A stretch of 64,000 nt of DNA from Platerodrilus igneus. Lineage: Eukaryota; Arthropoda; Insecta; Coleoptera; Lycidae. Below are positions 1 to 11,783 of the stretch, in pieces (position 1 is the stretch's first letter; every line of letters starts with the position of its first letter). Under the pieces are notes generated by a model, which worked only from the letters and a program-made list of their open reading frames with translations, had not been told where the DNA came from and searched no databases. The DNA lies in NCBI GenBank assembly GCA_036346225.1, contig JARFIW010001090.1, forward strand, positions 124,001-188,000, read 5' to 3'. Position numbers and translations under genes: made by a program.

Positions 1-1691
1 TAGCTTATTCTGAAGAATTTTTAGAACAATTTTCTTTAATAATTAAAAGAAATAATGTGTATATATAAAATTTGATGAAATAAAATATTGGTTTGATAAA
101 AGTAAAAGTCAATTTTGATTAAATGATTTTATATATATATCTTGATCTTTTGTTTAACTTGCATGTGTATGTATGTTATGTATATAATAATTTTTTTTTA
201 GTTTTAATTTTAATATGATACATATAATAGCGTCCTCATGTGTATGTTTATATTAGGAGGAGGTGAATATTGAATGTATCATATTGTTTGGTGTTTTGTG
301 TATTGTGAGTATTTATTTTGTGTGTGTGTGTGTATGTGTGTGTGTGTGTGTGATGTGTGTGTGTGTGTGTGTGTGAGAGAAAGGGAGAGAGAGAAGTAGT
401 GGGTTTGTAGGTGGTGTGTGTGTGTGTGTGTATGTGAGTGTGCTTTTATTATAGTTAGATATACTTAAGAATGCACTTGTATTTATTTTGTGTGTGTGTG
501 TGTGTGATGTGTGTGTGAGAGAGAGAGAAAGGGAGAGAGAGAAGGAGTGGGTTTGTAGGTGGGTGTGTGTGTGTGTGTGTATGTGAGTGTGTTTTTTATT
601 ATAGTTAGATGTACTTAAGAATGCACTTGTAAAATCAATTCTTAGACTTATTGTTCTTTATATTTTTCTTTAAAGTTTAAAAGGTATGAGTATATACTGC
701 TCAGATTATCAATATCACTTTTTGTATTTAATGAATTTGAATTTCTATAAATATGGCACATTTCTAAAAATATTCTTTTAAATTTGTTAATTTCTATTTG
801 TAAAATTTGTGGATTATTGAAATTTATTTTATGTTCATCATTAAGTGTGTGTATTGCAAGGGCACATGCTTTAGGTTTAACTTTATATCGCTTTTATGTT
901 GTATGATTCTTTGTTTTAAATTTTGAGATGTTTGGCCAATATATGAACGATCACAATCTAAACAATTTAATTTATAAATTACATTTCTTTGTTGCAATTC
1001 ATTGGTTTTGTCTTTAAGTTTGGAAAATAATTTATTTATAGAATTTACGTTTTTTTTAGCAATGTTGATATTAAGGTTTTTAAATATGTTAATAATTTTA
1101 TGTGTCAGTCCTTGTATGTATGGAAGAGATTTATAGATTTGGTTATGGATGTTGTTGTTTGTATTATCAAGTTCTTTATTTTTGGTAATTTGTCTATGTC
1201 CTTGGTTGTATAATAAATTGTTTATTAAAGAATTAGGGTAGTTATTATTTTTTAAAAGCTTATTCAGTATTTTTAAATTCTTTTGGTATAAAGTAGGATG
1301 TGATATATGTTTAATTCTATTTTTTAATCCTAAAATAAAGTTAATTTTTATATCAAATGAGTGGTAAGAGTGATAATTTATATAGCGTCCAGAGCTAGTG
1401 GGTTTGATATACCAGTCAGTAATTATTTGATTATTGTTTTGTCTGATAACAAGAGTATCTAAAAATGGTACCGAGTTGTTACTTTCAGTTTCTATTGTGA
1501 ATTTTATGTTTTCGTTATATTTGTTGAATGTTTCTAAGGTGTAGTCTATTTTATCTTTTGGAATAGCGGTTAGTATGTCGTCTACAAATTTTTTGATAAA
1601 TGGTAATTTAAATGTAAGATTAGGTATGATTTTATCTAAAAGTGTATTCATTATAATTTCTGCTATGATCGGACTTAAGTTGGATCCCATT
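1..1691 (-). mobile_element. Penelope-like element, left copy of a head-to-head pair (5' truncated)
   Basis: This minus-strand retroelement copy has its 3' end at the window edge and its 5' end cut inside the reverse transcriptase gene near 1691. The part from 1 to about 1105 reappears in reverse complement at about 1692-2868, so the two copies form one long inverted repeat with a spacer of about 590 bases that is unique to this copy. The 3' untranslated part holds two tandem blocks of TG-rich and GA-rich simple sequence. Class assignment rests on the encoded RT plus GIY-YIG protein. The flank to the left lies outside the window. Confidence 0.88.
310..630. repeat. Duplicated TG/GA simple-sequence block in the Penelope 3' end
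   Basis: Two successive blocks share one order: TATTTATTTTGTG, a (TG)n run, a GAGAGAAAGGGAGAG run, GTGGGTTTGTAGG, another (TG)n run, then ATTATAGTTAGAT and ACTTAAGAATGCACTTG. The same two blocks occur in reverse complement at about 2225-2560. The duplication therefore predates the inverted pair. Confidence 0.85.
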
Positions 1692-1735
1692 GGACATAAA
1701 ATTATTAACATCTTTAAAAACCTTAATATCAACAT
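824..1735 (-). pseudogene. Penelope-like reverse transcriptase with C-terminal GIY-YIG endonuclease, partial
   Basis: The reading frame encodes the C-terminal half of a Penelope-type polymerase that copies element RNA into DNA at a nicked site. PMGSNLSPIIAEI (about residues 15-27) matches RT motif B and FVDD (about residue 50) is the catalytic motif C. The NSVPFLDTLV region follows, then a thumb-like part with the RYINYHSYHS run. The last 50 residues hold a GIY-YIG nuclease start: YKLNC, a second cysteine, SYIGQT and LKQRI. The fingers and motif A are missing because of the 5' truncation. The first 15 or so codons come from the opposite copy across the palindrome centre. A single-base deletion relative to the right copy shifts the frame after the GIY-YIG core, so the true C-terminus (CALAIHTLND in the other copy) is lost. 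It is non-functional as it stands. Confidence 0.85.
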
Positions 1736-2264
1736 TACTAAAAAAAAACGTAAATTCTATAAATAAATTATTTTCCAAACTTAAAGACAAAACCAATGAA
1801 TTGCAACAAACAAATGTAATTTATAAATTAAATTGTTTAGATTGTGATCGTTCATATATTGGCCAAACATCTTAAAATTTAAAACAAAGAATCATACAAC
1901 ATAAAAGCGATATAAAAGTTAAACCTAAAGCATGTGCCCTTGCAATACACACACTTAATGATGAACATAAAATAAATTTCAATAATCCACAAATTTTACA
2001 AATAGAAATTAACAAATTTAAAAGAACATTTTTAGAAATGTGCCATATTTATAGAAATTCAAATTCATTTAAAAGAACATTTTTAGAAATGTGCCATATT
2101 TATAGAAATTCAAATTCATTAAATACAAAAAGTGATATTGATAATCTGAGCAGTATATACTCATACCTTTTAAACTTTAAAGAAAAATATAAAGAACAAT
2201 AAGTCTAAGAATTGATTTTACAAGTGCATTCTTAAGTACATCTAACTATAATAAAAAACACACT

Positions 2265-2295
<31 letters not shown>

Positions 2296-2333
2296 CCACC
2301 CACCTACAAACCCACTCCTTCTCTCTCTCCCTT

Positions 2334-2376
<43 letters not shown>

Positions 2377-2868
2377 AAATACAAGTGCATTCTTAAGTAT
2401 ATCTAACTATAATAAAAAGCACACTCACATACACACACACACACACACACACACCTACAAACCCACTACTTCTCTCTCTCTCCCTTTCTCTCTCTCACAC
2501 ACACACATCACACACACACACACACATACACACACACACACACAAAACAAATACTCACAATACACAAAACACCAAACAATATGATACATTCAATATTCAC
2601 CCTCCTCCTAATATAAACATACACATGAGGACGCTATTATATGTATCATATTAAAAATTAAAACAAAAAAAAATTATTATATACATAACATACATACACA
2701 CATGCAAGTTAAACAAAAAAGATCAAGATATATATAAAAATCATTTAATCAAAATTGACTTTTACTTCTATCAAACCAATATTTTATTTCATCAAATTTT
2801 TATATATACACATTATTTCTTTTTAATTATTAAAGAAAATTGTTCTAAAAATTCTTCAGAATAAGCTA
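1692..2868 (+). mobile_element. Penelope-like element, right copy of the head-to-head pair (5' truncated, broken)
   Basis: This copy mirrors the left arm almost base for base, from TGGACATAAAATTATTAAC to the shared 3' end TTCTTCAGAATAAGCTA. It encodes only the region downstream of the RT core: the linker, then the GIY-YIG start (YKLNCLDCDRSYIGQTS), where a TAA stop interrupts the frame at about 1873-1875. Beyond it the C-terminal tail can still be read to about 2200. A direct duplication of about 47 bases near 2022-2115 (TTTAGAAATGTGCCATATTT twice) is absent from the left arm and so arose after the copies separated. The TG/GA-rich 3' untranslated blocks are also present in mirror form. Confidence 0.85.
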
Positions 2869-3072
2869 ATGTAAATACCCTCACTGTAAGTAGTTATTTT
2901 ATTCACTTTAGTAGTTTGTTAATAGTTTGTACATTTTAGTTATTGCCTGTGATCAAGCATAAAAATATATGCGAAAATTTAGGCCATTAAAAAGAGTTTT
3001 CTTTATTACCAGCCGACCTAAAACCTGCTAATTTCAACACAATCGTATAAAAAGAAGGCCGTTACAATAAAA
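2869..3072. other. Short unassigned spacer
   Basis: About 200 AT-rich bases lie between the Penelope pair and the (TA)n tract that carries the next element. I see no gene or repeat in it. Confidence 0.5.
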
Positions 3073-3096
3073 TATATATATATATATATATATATA
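3073..3096. repeat. (TA)n tract flanking foldback element, left
   Basis: This is a perfect TA run directly against the CAGGGTG terminus. Comparable TA runs flank most element termini in the window: about 4989-5027, 8078-8112, 9951-9986, 18306-18353, 20892-20918, 28524-28561, 30123-30155, 31580-31611, 42074-42137, 45040-45060 and 48237-48283. Confidence 0.95.
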
Positions 3097-4985
3097 CAGG
3101 GTGAGTTTTTAGTGTGGCAACGGTCGATAACTTCGTTATTATAAAAGCTACGTAAACCAAATTTGGAGGCATATTAGGCATGCCTAAAGTGCACATTTTA
3201 AAAATATTTGGAAGCATACAGGGTGTTTCATAATTCCAGGGCATATTAAACTTGTATTTTTTTTAATGGAACACTCTATATATTATTACATTTTTGAAAA
3301 GCCCATAAAAAGAGCTTTAATTTGATATCAAATTGTATCTGTCTATTCCTTTTAATTTTTGAGATATTCAACTGTTTTTAGAAAAAATGACCCCAATTGG
3401 ATACATTGCCACTGCACTAATACAAATTATCTTAATTTTCAAGATGCAGAGAATTTTACCATATACCATAGTATATTTGTAAGTATCACTTTTTTGAAAT
3501 TTCTTTCCAGTATACAGGGTGTGTCAGGTTTCGCAAAATGCAATTTTTTAAATTTTTTTTAAATGGCACTCTACCAATTTTATTGCTACAATTGATAGTT
3601 CATTAAGTGTCCTTTCATTTTTGTTAAGCATTCCCTATACCTAAATCCATTACTTTCTGAGATATTTTTGATTTTCTTCAAATTTTAAGAATGTTTTTAA
3701 TTTACATAACTAAAAATAACTTACTATTGGAGAATATTATAAAACAATTAATACATATTGATTAACAATCAACTACACTTATCCAATAACAATTTTCACT
3801 AAAGATATAACAACCTACAATAATACGCTATCAACAGAATTCTGCCAGATCAACAATATGCATTTTATAGAAAATGTTCAAACAGGAAATCAGGCAGGCT
3901 TTGAAAAAAATAACAATTACAATCAAAATGTCATTTAGGTTTATTAATTGTAGTGTGTTGTCATTTAACACATTATCAGTTCTGTTTTAAATGTAATCTT
4001 TGAAGGAGTTTTCAAAATGAATTTTACAGTGGAAGAACAAATAAATATGATTTGGGGAGCAAGTTTAAAAAATTTCCTACTTGCATCAAGAATATACCAA
4101 GAGAGATATCCTGTTACATGACAACACACTACAATTAATAAATCTAAGTGACACTTTACATGTAATAGTTATTTTTTTCAAAGCCTGCCTGATTTCCTGC
4201 TTGAACATTTTCTATAAAATGCATATCGTTGATCTGACAGAATGCTGTTGATAACGTATCATTGTAGGTTGTTATATCTTTAGTGAAAATTGTTATTGGA
4301 TAAGTGTAGTTGATTGTTAATCAATATGTATTAATTGTTTTATAATATTCCCCAATAGTAAGTTATTTTTAGTTATGTAAATTAAAAACATTCATAAAAT
4401 TTGAAGAAAATCAAAAATATCTCAGAAAGTAATGGATTTAGGTATAGGGAATGCTTAACAAAAATGAAAGGACAGTTAATAAACTATCCATTGTAGCAAT
4501 AAAATTGGTATGGTGCCATTTAAAAAAAAATAATAAAAAATTGCATTTTGCGAAACCTGACACACCCTGTATACTGGGAAGAAATTTCAAAAAAGTGATA
4601 TTTACAAATATACTCTGGTATATGGTAAAATTTTCTACATTTTGAAAATTAACATACGTTGTGTATTAATGCAGTGGCAATGTATCTAATCGGGGTCATT
4701 TTTTCTAAAACCAGTTGAATATCTCAAAAACTAAAAGGAATAGACAGATACAATTTGATATCAAATTAAAGCTCTTTTATGGGCTTTTCAAAAATGTAAT
4801 AATATATAGGGTGTTCCATTTAAAAAAATATAAGTGTAATATGCCCTGGAATTCTGAAACACCCTGTATGCTTCCAAATATTTTTAAAATGTGCACTTTA
4901 GGCATGCCTAATATGCCTCCAAATTTGGTTTACGTAGCTTTTATAATAACGGAGTTATCGACCGTTGCCACACTAAAAACTCACC

Positions 4986-4988
<3 letters not shown>
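3097..4988. mobile_element. Foldback mariner-type transposon (family B, copy 1) with arms of about 870 bases
   Basis: Two arms, about 3097-3964 and 4118-4988, are near-perfect reverse complements around a loop of about 150 bases. Both termini read CAGGGTGAGTTTTTAGTG and both abut (TA)n, which fits the TA target of the IS630-Tc1-mariner superfamily. The loop holds the first 34 codons of a transposase and nothing else, so this is an internally deleted, non-autonomous derivative. Each arm contains further internal CAGGGTG or CACCCTG motifs (near 3220, 3515 and their mirror positions). A half copy of the same family lies at 47226-48236. Confidence 0.82.
4017..4121 (+). pseudogene. N-terminal fragment of a mariner-type transposase
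   Basis: The 34-codon frame begins MNFTVEEQINMIW and continues through LLASRIYQERYP before a stop created by entry into the right arm. This matches the N-terminal helix-turn-helix style start found in insect mariner-like transposases (compare the family A start STYTNNEQVDMLLVFGF at 46651). The catalytic domain is absent. The second copy (47229-47326, minus) is two codons longer in the conserved part (WVLEESLRNCLLA), so this copy has a small deletion. Confidence 0.7.
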
Positions 4989-5027
<39 letters not shown>

Positions 5028-5029
<2 letters not shown>

Positions 5030-6574
5030 CTGTGATATTCCCCCTGAACAATCAAGCCCCTATGATGTGAAATGTTAAATTAGGGTTTTTGCCCTGACTA
5101 GCTTATTTAATTAAATAAAGCAATTCTACAATACACAATATAATGATTAAATATTTAAAACTCTCAAAATTTTCCCCTTTTTACAGAATATTTACATATA
5201 TAGCAAAACTATCTTTTTACTTATTTAGGTACCTTTGAACGTTCCAAGATACCTATTCTCTTTATCATAAATTGTTAAATGACCCTTTTATATTTTGTTG
5301 ACTCTTACAAATACAAAAATGATAAATATTGAATTAGAAACAGTTTTCAATAGTAAAGTGTATTAAGATTGCTAACCTGGAATGGGTTCTGTAGTTCCTT
5401 CCTAGTCTGTGATCTGCATCCCCATGAATTGTTTCGTACCAAGTTTGAATATGTCCAAATTAGAGTACTTTGATTTTAAAACTATCTTCAATTGAAAATC
5501 GAAATCAAAACCAAAATTAAAGTCCAGATTGAAATTAAAATCGATATTAAAATCCAGATTGAAATTCCACTCCAAATTTCATGTGTATTAACACAATTTC
5601 AATGTAGGTATGAAAATCCAGATTGACATTAAAATCCAAATTACATGTAGGTATTAGAACAATTTCGATGTAGGTATTAGAATCCAATTTAAATGTAGGT
5701 ATTAAAGCCCTGTTTTATTAACATTAGAAATGGATTTTTAATTAAGTCGTTTTACTTACGTCTATTAATAGATCGGCTTATTTTCGTTGCATAAATTCAC
5801 ACACTTTTCAAATCTAATTTTACTTTAATTTTACTTCACTGGTTCCGTAAATTCGTAGTACTTTTGAACATAGTTGTAGCCCAGTTTGAATGTATACTAA
5901 CTTGTTGCTTCATCATTATCGTATATAAAGCCGTACCTCCACCTGCTTTTCATTGGCTTATTTACGTTCTGGGATGACACTTCGGCTTTATCTCGCATAC
6001 CTTGGAATTTTCACCAATTATTTAGTTCAAATATTCGAATGCATGCCTTGCCAGTCACGTTCTCCTCCCGCATATCGTGGTAATTTCCAACTTTCACCTT
6101 TTATTAACTCACGTATTTGAATGTTTGTTATTTATTATTATCTAAACTGAATAGCCTGGTGCTTGTTTATTTCTACATAATATTGGATTTTTGACAAATG
6201 TGATTTCTTCCTGTCACGTACGATTTTCTAATAATTAATAATTTAGATTGCGTGTATGATGATATTTTTAACGCAATTGTTAAATATTTGTAATGACAAT
6301 TCATATAGGTTTCTCGGTGATTTAATTTTGATGCAATTTGTTGCGTTTTCAAATCTTATCTTTACTTATAAACTACTCTTAGATATTTCTGTTTTTATGC
6401 ATTTTATCCCGTGTACTTTATATACAGTGTGCTCTCAATTAACAATATGTAGAGTGACCGATTTACTCTTATAATTTCTGGAATTATGTGCTTTTCTTAA
6501 ACTGGAAGTTGTTTTTATTTATTCTACGACCCCTATAACTTAACCTACCCCTAAACTAACCTATTATTATAGCA
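5028..6574 (-). mobile_element. Solo LTR, TGCTGTGA gypsy family
   Basis: The unit starts TGCTGTGATATTCC right after a (TA)n tract and ends TATTATTATAGCA right before ATATAT. These are the imperfect inverted termini seen in the LTRs of the element at 9987-16448. A CTGACTAGC motif near the left end corresponds to CCTCGGCTAGC in the related LTRs, which sets the orientation. Imperfect tandem repeats of the type AAAATCCAGATTGAAATTA occupy about 5490-5710. No coding potential is convincing. Confidence 0.62.
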
Positions 6575-6582
6575 ATATATGT

Positions 6583-8077
6583 TGCTGTGATACGGGGTTG
6601 TTTAGGGGTGTATTGAATAGTAAGGGTCGTGTAGTAACTATAGATAGCAATAGGAATCAGAAAACTGCATTTATTTAGCAGAAAAATAAGTAATTCGTAC
6701 ATTATGTAAATAGCAAGCATTTAACACCCTGTATATAGACCGTAATTAGCTTTAAGCGATGCCAGTAAGCATATCTTTCAACAATAGAATGCGTATTCAG
6801 CAAAGAAATAACCGTACATGTAATTAAACGACGTTGAGAAGTGTTTTACAAGTTTATAAGATAAAATACGCAGAAGATAAGATGAAACCTGATAAATCTC
6901 CATGCAATTATGCTGGAATCATGAGCGCTTTGATAAGAAAACGCATAAATAAATAAATAAATACATGAACGAAAACAGCACTAGAGTTACATCATTTATT
7001 TTTGTACAATTATCCAAAAGCGTTATCTATACAAAACAACAAACGTAAGTTGAAAGTTTGGCCACGATAACAAATTATAATGTATCAAAGATCGCAAATA
7101 AACACCATCACATGGAAATCTGAAGGAATTTCATCTGAAACAGCTTAAAAATACAGGGAATATTAAAGAAAACCTGGTTGGCCGCGACAATCTGCAAAAC
7201 TGCTTGGAAACCCAATCTGGAGGTAGTGGGAAAAGCTATTTAACGCCCACCGGTGATAAGACAGCTCAGTTTCCACTTGAAGCAGGTTGAATTCACATCA
7301 CTTTTAACCAGAAATCTATGCGTCAAATAAACTAAATTTATAATATAGTGAAAACAGTGCTACATGAAAATTGTGTTAAGAGTTTTTGCCGTTTTTTTTT
7401 AGAAAACGTGAGTAGAAATTGGTTAAGAGATTCAAAGCATAGGCAGAGAGATATACAACAAAGCACAGAGGTGATTTTTGGAAAGCAATTGGTAACTGTA
7501 CTAAAATATTGGTTCGACAAAGCAGAGCATCGGTATTCGATTAAAGACAGTAAAGGGGTGTTGATCCACAACACGAAACAAAGCAGGTCAGACCTACCTA
7601 GTTTTAAGGCATCTTTTCAATTTAAAATTTAGTACTGAATTTATTCAACTTATCCAAAACTTGTAAAGAGTCAACAAGGAACATTGCATATGTTTAAACT
7701 TAGTAATAAATCATAAAAAGGTCTCGAACGTTCCTGATTTTTTGTAAAAAGGTGTTGTTTTTGGTGACTTTGTATTGAATTAAAAGTACATAAATTTTGG
7801 GATAAATAATCCATATGATATTAATTGATTAAATATTATTTCCTTTCATTATATGAATGTTGATTGACTTCGTTTTATCAATTCAAACAGGTAATCATAA
7901 AGGGGTTAAAAGAAAATTGATTATCGTAACGTTGTGCACTCTGTGTAAATTAAAAAGGGGTAGCCGTGGCATAATAATAAAAGTAAAAGATTAATTTGAG
8001 AGAAACATAGAGCGGTGGTGTTAAGTAGAACGTTTATTACATCCTACTACAACAAGTGAGGGGGCAACTACAACAAA
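6583..8077 (+). mobile_element. Solo LTR, TGCTGTGA gypsy family, opposite orientation
   Basis: The unit begins TGCTGTGATACGGGGTTG, which is the reverse complement of the ...CCCCTTATCACAGCA end of the LTR at 9987-11768. Near the left end are GCAGAAAAATAAGTAATTC and AACACCCTGTATATAG, both mirrored in that LTR. Near the right end is GTAGCCGTGGCATAATAATA. Its far terminus is eroded into a (TA)n run. The 94-codon open frame at 7348-7632 has no recognisable domain and is not called as a gene. Confidence 0.62.
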
Positions 8078-8078
8078 T

Positions 8079-8130
<52 letters not shown>

Positions 8131-8137
<7 letters not shown>

Positions 8138-9948
8138 ATAAGGGGTTGTTTAAGGGTGTATTTTATAGCAAAGGTCGTGCAGGAACCATAAATTATAATA
8201 GGAAGCAGAAAACTGCATTTATTTAGTAGAAAATTGAGTAATTGGGATAGTTTGTAAATAGTAAGCATTTAACACCCTGTATATAGAGTATAAGTAGTTT
8301 TAAGCGACGCAAATAGACACATCTTATAACAATAGGACGCATAGTTAGCATAGAAATAAGTAATTCATGCATTAGGTAAATAACAAATATTTAACACTCG
8401 GTATATAGAGCTTTAGTAATTTTAGGTAATGCAAACAATGATATTTTTCAGTAGAAGCACACGTATTTAGAAGTATGCATAGTTCATGTAATTAAACACG
8501 CATTGAAAAGGATTCGAATTAATCGTAACATAATACGGAGATAAGAGATAAAGCTTAGCAAAGCTTTGTAAGTGCGTAGAAACAATTAACAATTTTTAAT
8601 AGTAAAGGTAATCAAGGATGCGTAGATAAATAAATATACTTGAAAATCGAATTGCATCAGGTATTTTGGTATAATATGGAAAAGCGATTATTTACTCAAA
8701 ACACCGCATGGTCTGATAACAAAGCATCTGTAGCAAATAACGATTACTCGAAAAGCCAAGAATGCTACATCAGAAAACCACTTTAAGTGTAGGAAATACA
8801 AAGACTTTATTGGTTAAGATTAGCAACGGACTTGTAAGCCAAGCCCACAGACAAAGGGGGATATACCCATATATTAACAGCGAGCAATGATAACGTGGCT
8901 CAGTTTCAACTCAACAAGGCCAAAACTGTGTTACTCTGAATCTAAGAGTAACGCGTAATAATAATATTTTAATAGTAAAATTGTATAGTGACAGATAGTG
9001 CTACGAATATGAAAATTTCTATTGCCGATTAACGTAAGTAGAATTTGGGGAATTTATTTAAACTAAAATATAATAATAATAGGGCTCTAAGTTGGACGAT
9101 AATAAATCTAAGTTTGACGAGGATAAATCTAAGTTTGAGGCGGATGACAATAATTCTAAGTTTGACGAGGATAAATCTAAGTCTGAGGCGGATGACAATA
9201 AATAATAATTTGAGGATAGATAAATGCCAAAGGGGTGCATAATTCAGTAGATAATATTTCAAAATGGGTATATAATAATTTCGAATTGGTGGAGGATAAT
9301 TTCGAATACGATGTTAATTATCCAAATGGATGGTATAATAATGCATGGAAAATTCTAATTGATGTTAGTTGATAATGGATGCGTTGATAATCTTGGTACA
9401 ATTTTGAGTTGCAAGAAAGAAATAAAGAAGCACGAAGTAAACAGACCAGGTTAGATCTTTTTAGTTGTAAGACTTTTTTTTTCTATTTGAATTTGAATAT
9501 TGAATTTGCCTAATTAAGATAAACTAGTGTAATAGATTCAGAAACGAACTTTGCATACGTTGGAAGTACGTAATATAATAAAGGGGTTTTGAACGTTCCA
9601 GGCTTCTTTGATAAAAAAAAAAGAATAGTTTTTGGTGACTTTAGATTGATTGCAAAGCATATGATTTTTGAGATAAATAAGACTTACAATATTGATTGAT
9701 TGAAAAGTGTACTTTAATAATTTTCAAAACCTGTACATTATATTTCTTTTCATTATATGGAATTATTTAACTTCATTTTATAATTTAAATAAAAGCTAGC
9801 CGTGGTAGAATAATAAAATTAGTGGGAGTGAAATTTGATTAGGTGGAGTTAAGTAGAATACGCCATTGATACCGAGTACGGCGTTATCATCTCAAGTATT
9901 TATTGGACGGAACAACATCGGGGATCGAGAGTTCCAGTTAGTGCATAG

Positions 9949-9950
<2 letters not shown>
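8131..9950 (+). mobile_element. Solo LTR, TGCTGTGA gypsy family, opposite orientation
   Basis: It starts at GTGTGTGATAAGGGGTTG, where the expected TGCTGTGATA has merged into a (TG)n run, and ends GTGCATAGCA before (TA)n. It shares long blocks with the LTR at 6583-8077, including AACACCCTGTATATAGAG, GAACGTTCC and AGCTAGCCGTGG. A diverged second copy of the CACCCTGTATATAG motif (AACACTCGGTATATAGAG) follows about 120 bases after the first. It faces away from the adjacent full element. Confidence 0.65.
9088..9206. repeat. Tandem repeat inside LTR, AAGTTTGACGAGGATAAATC type
   Basis: Units built from TCTAAGTTTGACGAGGATAAA and TCTAAGTTTGAGGCGGATGACAA alternate at least four times. It is an internal minisatellite of this LTR, comparable in place to repeats in the other LTRs of the family. 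Confidence 0.8.
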
Positions 9951-9986
<36 letters not shown>

Positions 9987-9988
<2 letters not shown>

Positions 9989-11768
9989 CTATGATATTAA
10001 ATACTCATCATGCACCTACGTTGGGTTGTTATATTTATTTGCTACGTACTCTAAATTATTGGACCACCATTTTAATATTCACGATTAAGTGTAATTATCT
10101 CCTCCTCCAGCTGTTTTCTTAATATTGCTATCAACTGGACTTTATCTTTAAACAACTCTATCTACCAATGGCAAAATTCGATACGTTACCGCTTTGCAGG
10201 TTATCTCTTTCCTATTCAACTTGTGGCTCCGCCTTGCTACTATTTAAATCTTATGACCTCGGCTAGCATTTATTTGCAATTATAAAATTCAGTAAATTTA
10301 GATTTTATATAATGAAACCAATATGTTATGTACAGCTTTTGAAATTATTTGTAATACATTTCTTATAAATTTCATTTATTAACAACCATCTAGTATGTAC
10401 TCAAAAACCCAAAGTCACCAAAGAAAATTTATTATCTTTGCTAACAAAGTGTAGAATATTCTAAACCTGTTTTCATATTACTCATTCAATGCGTATGCAA
10501 CCTCTTTTGTTGACTTCTTCACAAGCATATCATATTTAGCAAATTCAATATTAAAATAAAATAAAAAATTCATATAGAGAAACAAATGTCTTATAACTAA
10601 AAATCTGACCTGGTTTTATCTTTTTCACATCGACGCTTTTAATAAAAATGATCTTCCCCAATTCTGGATTCCATTCAAATTATTACATTATGGACCACCA
10701 CCATTAAATTATATACCCCAATTTATTTCAATTCTTCAAACTTAGACTTTCATCATTCTTGCCCCAGACTTAAAATTGTAGTTTGTTTCACCCCGGTACT
10801 TCAAGATTGTATTATTCTTCTTTTCCCCTTGACATTTAAATTGTATTACTGAATTTTTTTCTTAACATCAGAATCCTAGTCTATTTCCCTCAGACCTCGA
10901 AACCGTTTAAACGGCAATTGTAATCTTCATATTCGCACTCATTTTATTTTTCACTTTTATACTTATTACGTACTACATTCTTTAATGGCAATGCACTTGC
11001 CTTCATTGAGTTCAACACTGCCTTTCTTATCAAGGTGCTTGCTAATATAATTTCGAATTCCCACTCCACCCGTGGGTTTGGTCTAGAACTCGTCGCTTGT
11101 CTCTGACCAATCAAATAATTTTATTTCGAGCAGTTTCTGATGTAATGCTCCACGTTTTCCCATAATCACAACCTGCCCGCAGCTGTCTTTCATTGTCAAC
11201 ATGCTGTATTTTGATAGATTACTTGCTTTTCTATAAACAACTGATGCAACCCGACTTTAAATTTTCATGTTTACATACGATTCACACAATTTTTAATCAT
11301 TTCTCTTATCAAAATGGTTAGATCTTTGTACGCATTTATATTAACTACCTGAAACTCTATTTCTATATCCGTACCAATTTAATCGTCTGGAACTCTTCTT
11401 CTTAATGCGTGTCTAATTACACTTTATCATTTATTTCTCAATATACGCGTGCTTCTACTGAAAAATATCCTTATTTATTTTACCTAAATTAACTAAACTT
11501 TATCTACAGGGTATTTAATATTTACTATCTACTTAATACATGTATTTCTCATTCCTACGCTAACTATGCGTCTTCCTATGTTTACCTGCGTCGCCCAAAA
11601 CTATCTCTACTCTATATACAGGGTGTTGACTACTTACTATCTACAAACTATGTCTATTTTTTAATTATCTCCTTAAATAAGTGTAGTTTTCTGCTGACTA
11701 TTCTAATTACTCATTCACGAACGACCTTTACTATAACGTGCACCCTTAACCAACCCCTTATCACAGCA
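9987..11768 (-). repeat. 3' LTR of gypsy element 1
   Basis: The LTR is bounded by TGCTATGATATTAAATAC and CCCCTTATCACAGCA. It contains CCTCGGCTAGC near 10257, GGGTTTTTGAGTAC-type sequence (as CAAAAACCCAAAGTCACC), and two ACAGGGT motifs about 113 bases apart (11505 and 11618), the second within CTATATACAGGGTGTT. Compared with the 5' LTR it retains about 370 extra bases (about 11092-11464), so the LTRs differ by an indel. The smaller substitutions suggest an old insertion. Confidence 0.88.
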
Positions 11769-11783
11769 TAATTCCCCCAAATT
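11769..11783 (-). promoter_or_regulatory. Polypurine tract of gypsy element 1
   Basis: On the minus strand the sequence AATTTGGGGGAATTA lies directly before the 3' LTR start. This is the expected position and composition for the primer of plus-strand DNA synthesis. Confidence 0.75.

Noticed and set aside
1..60. Hammerhead at the outer end of the first Penelope pair
   Set aside because: CTGAAGA is present, but no stem II with GAAA could be found.
317..600. CRISPR-like regular repeats
   Set aside because: They are TG/GA microsatellites in a duplicated block with no unique spacers.
7348..7632. 94-codon plus-strand frame as a gene
   Set aside because: It lies within a solo LTR, overlaps an equally long antisense frame and has no motif.
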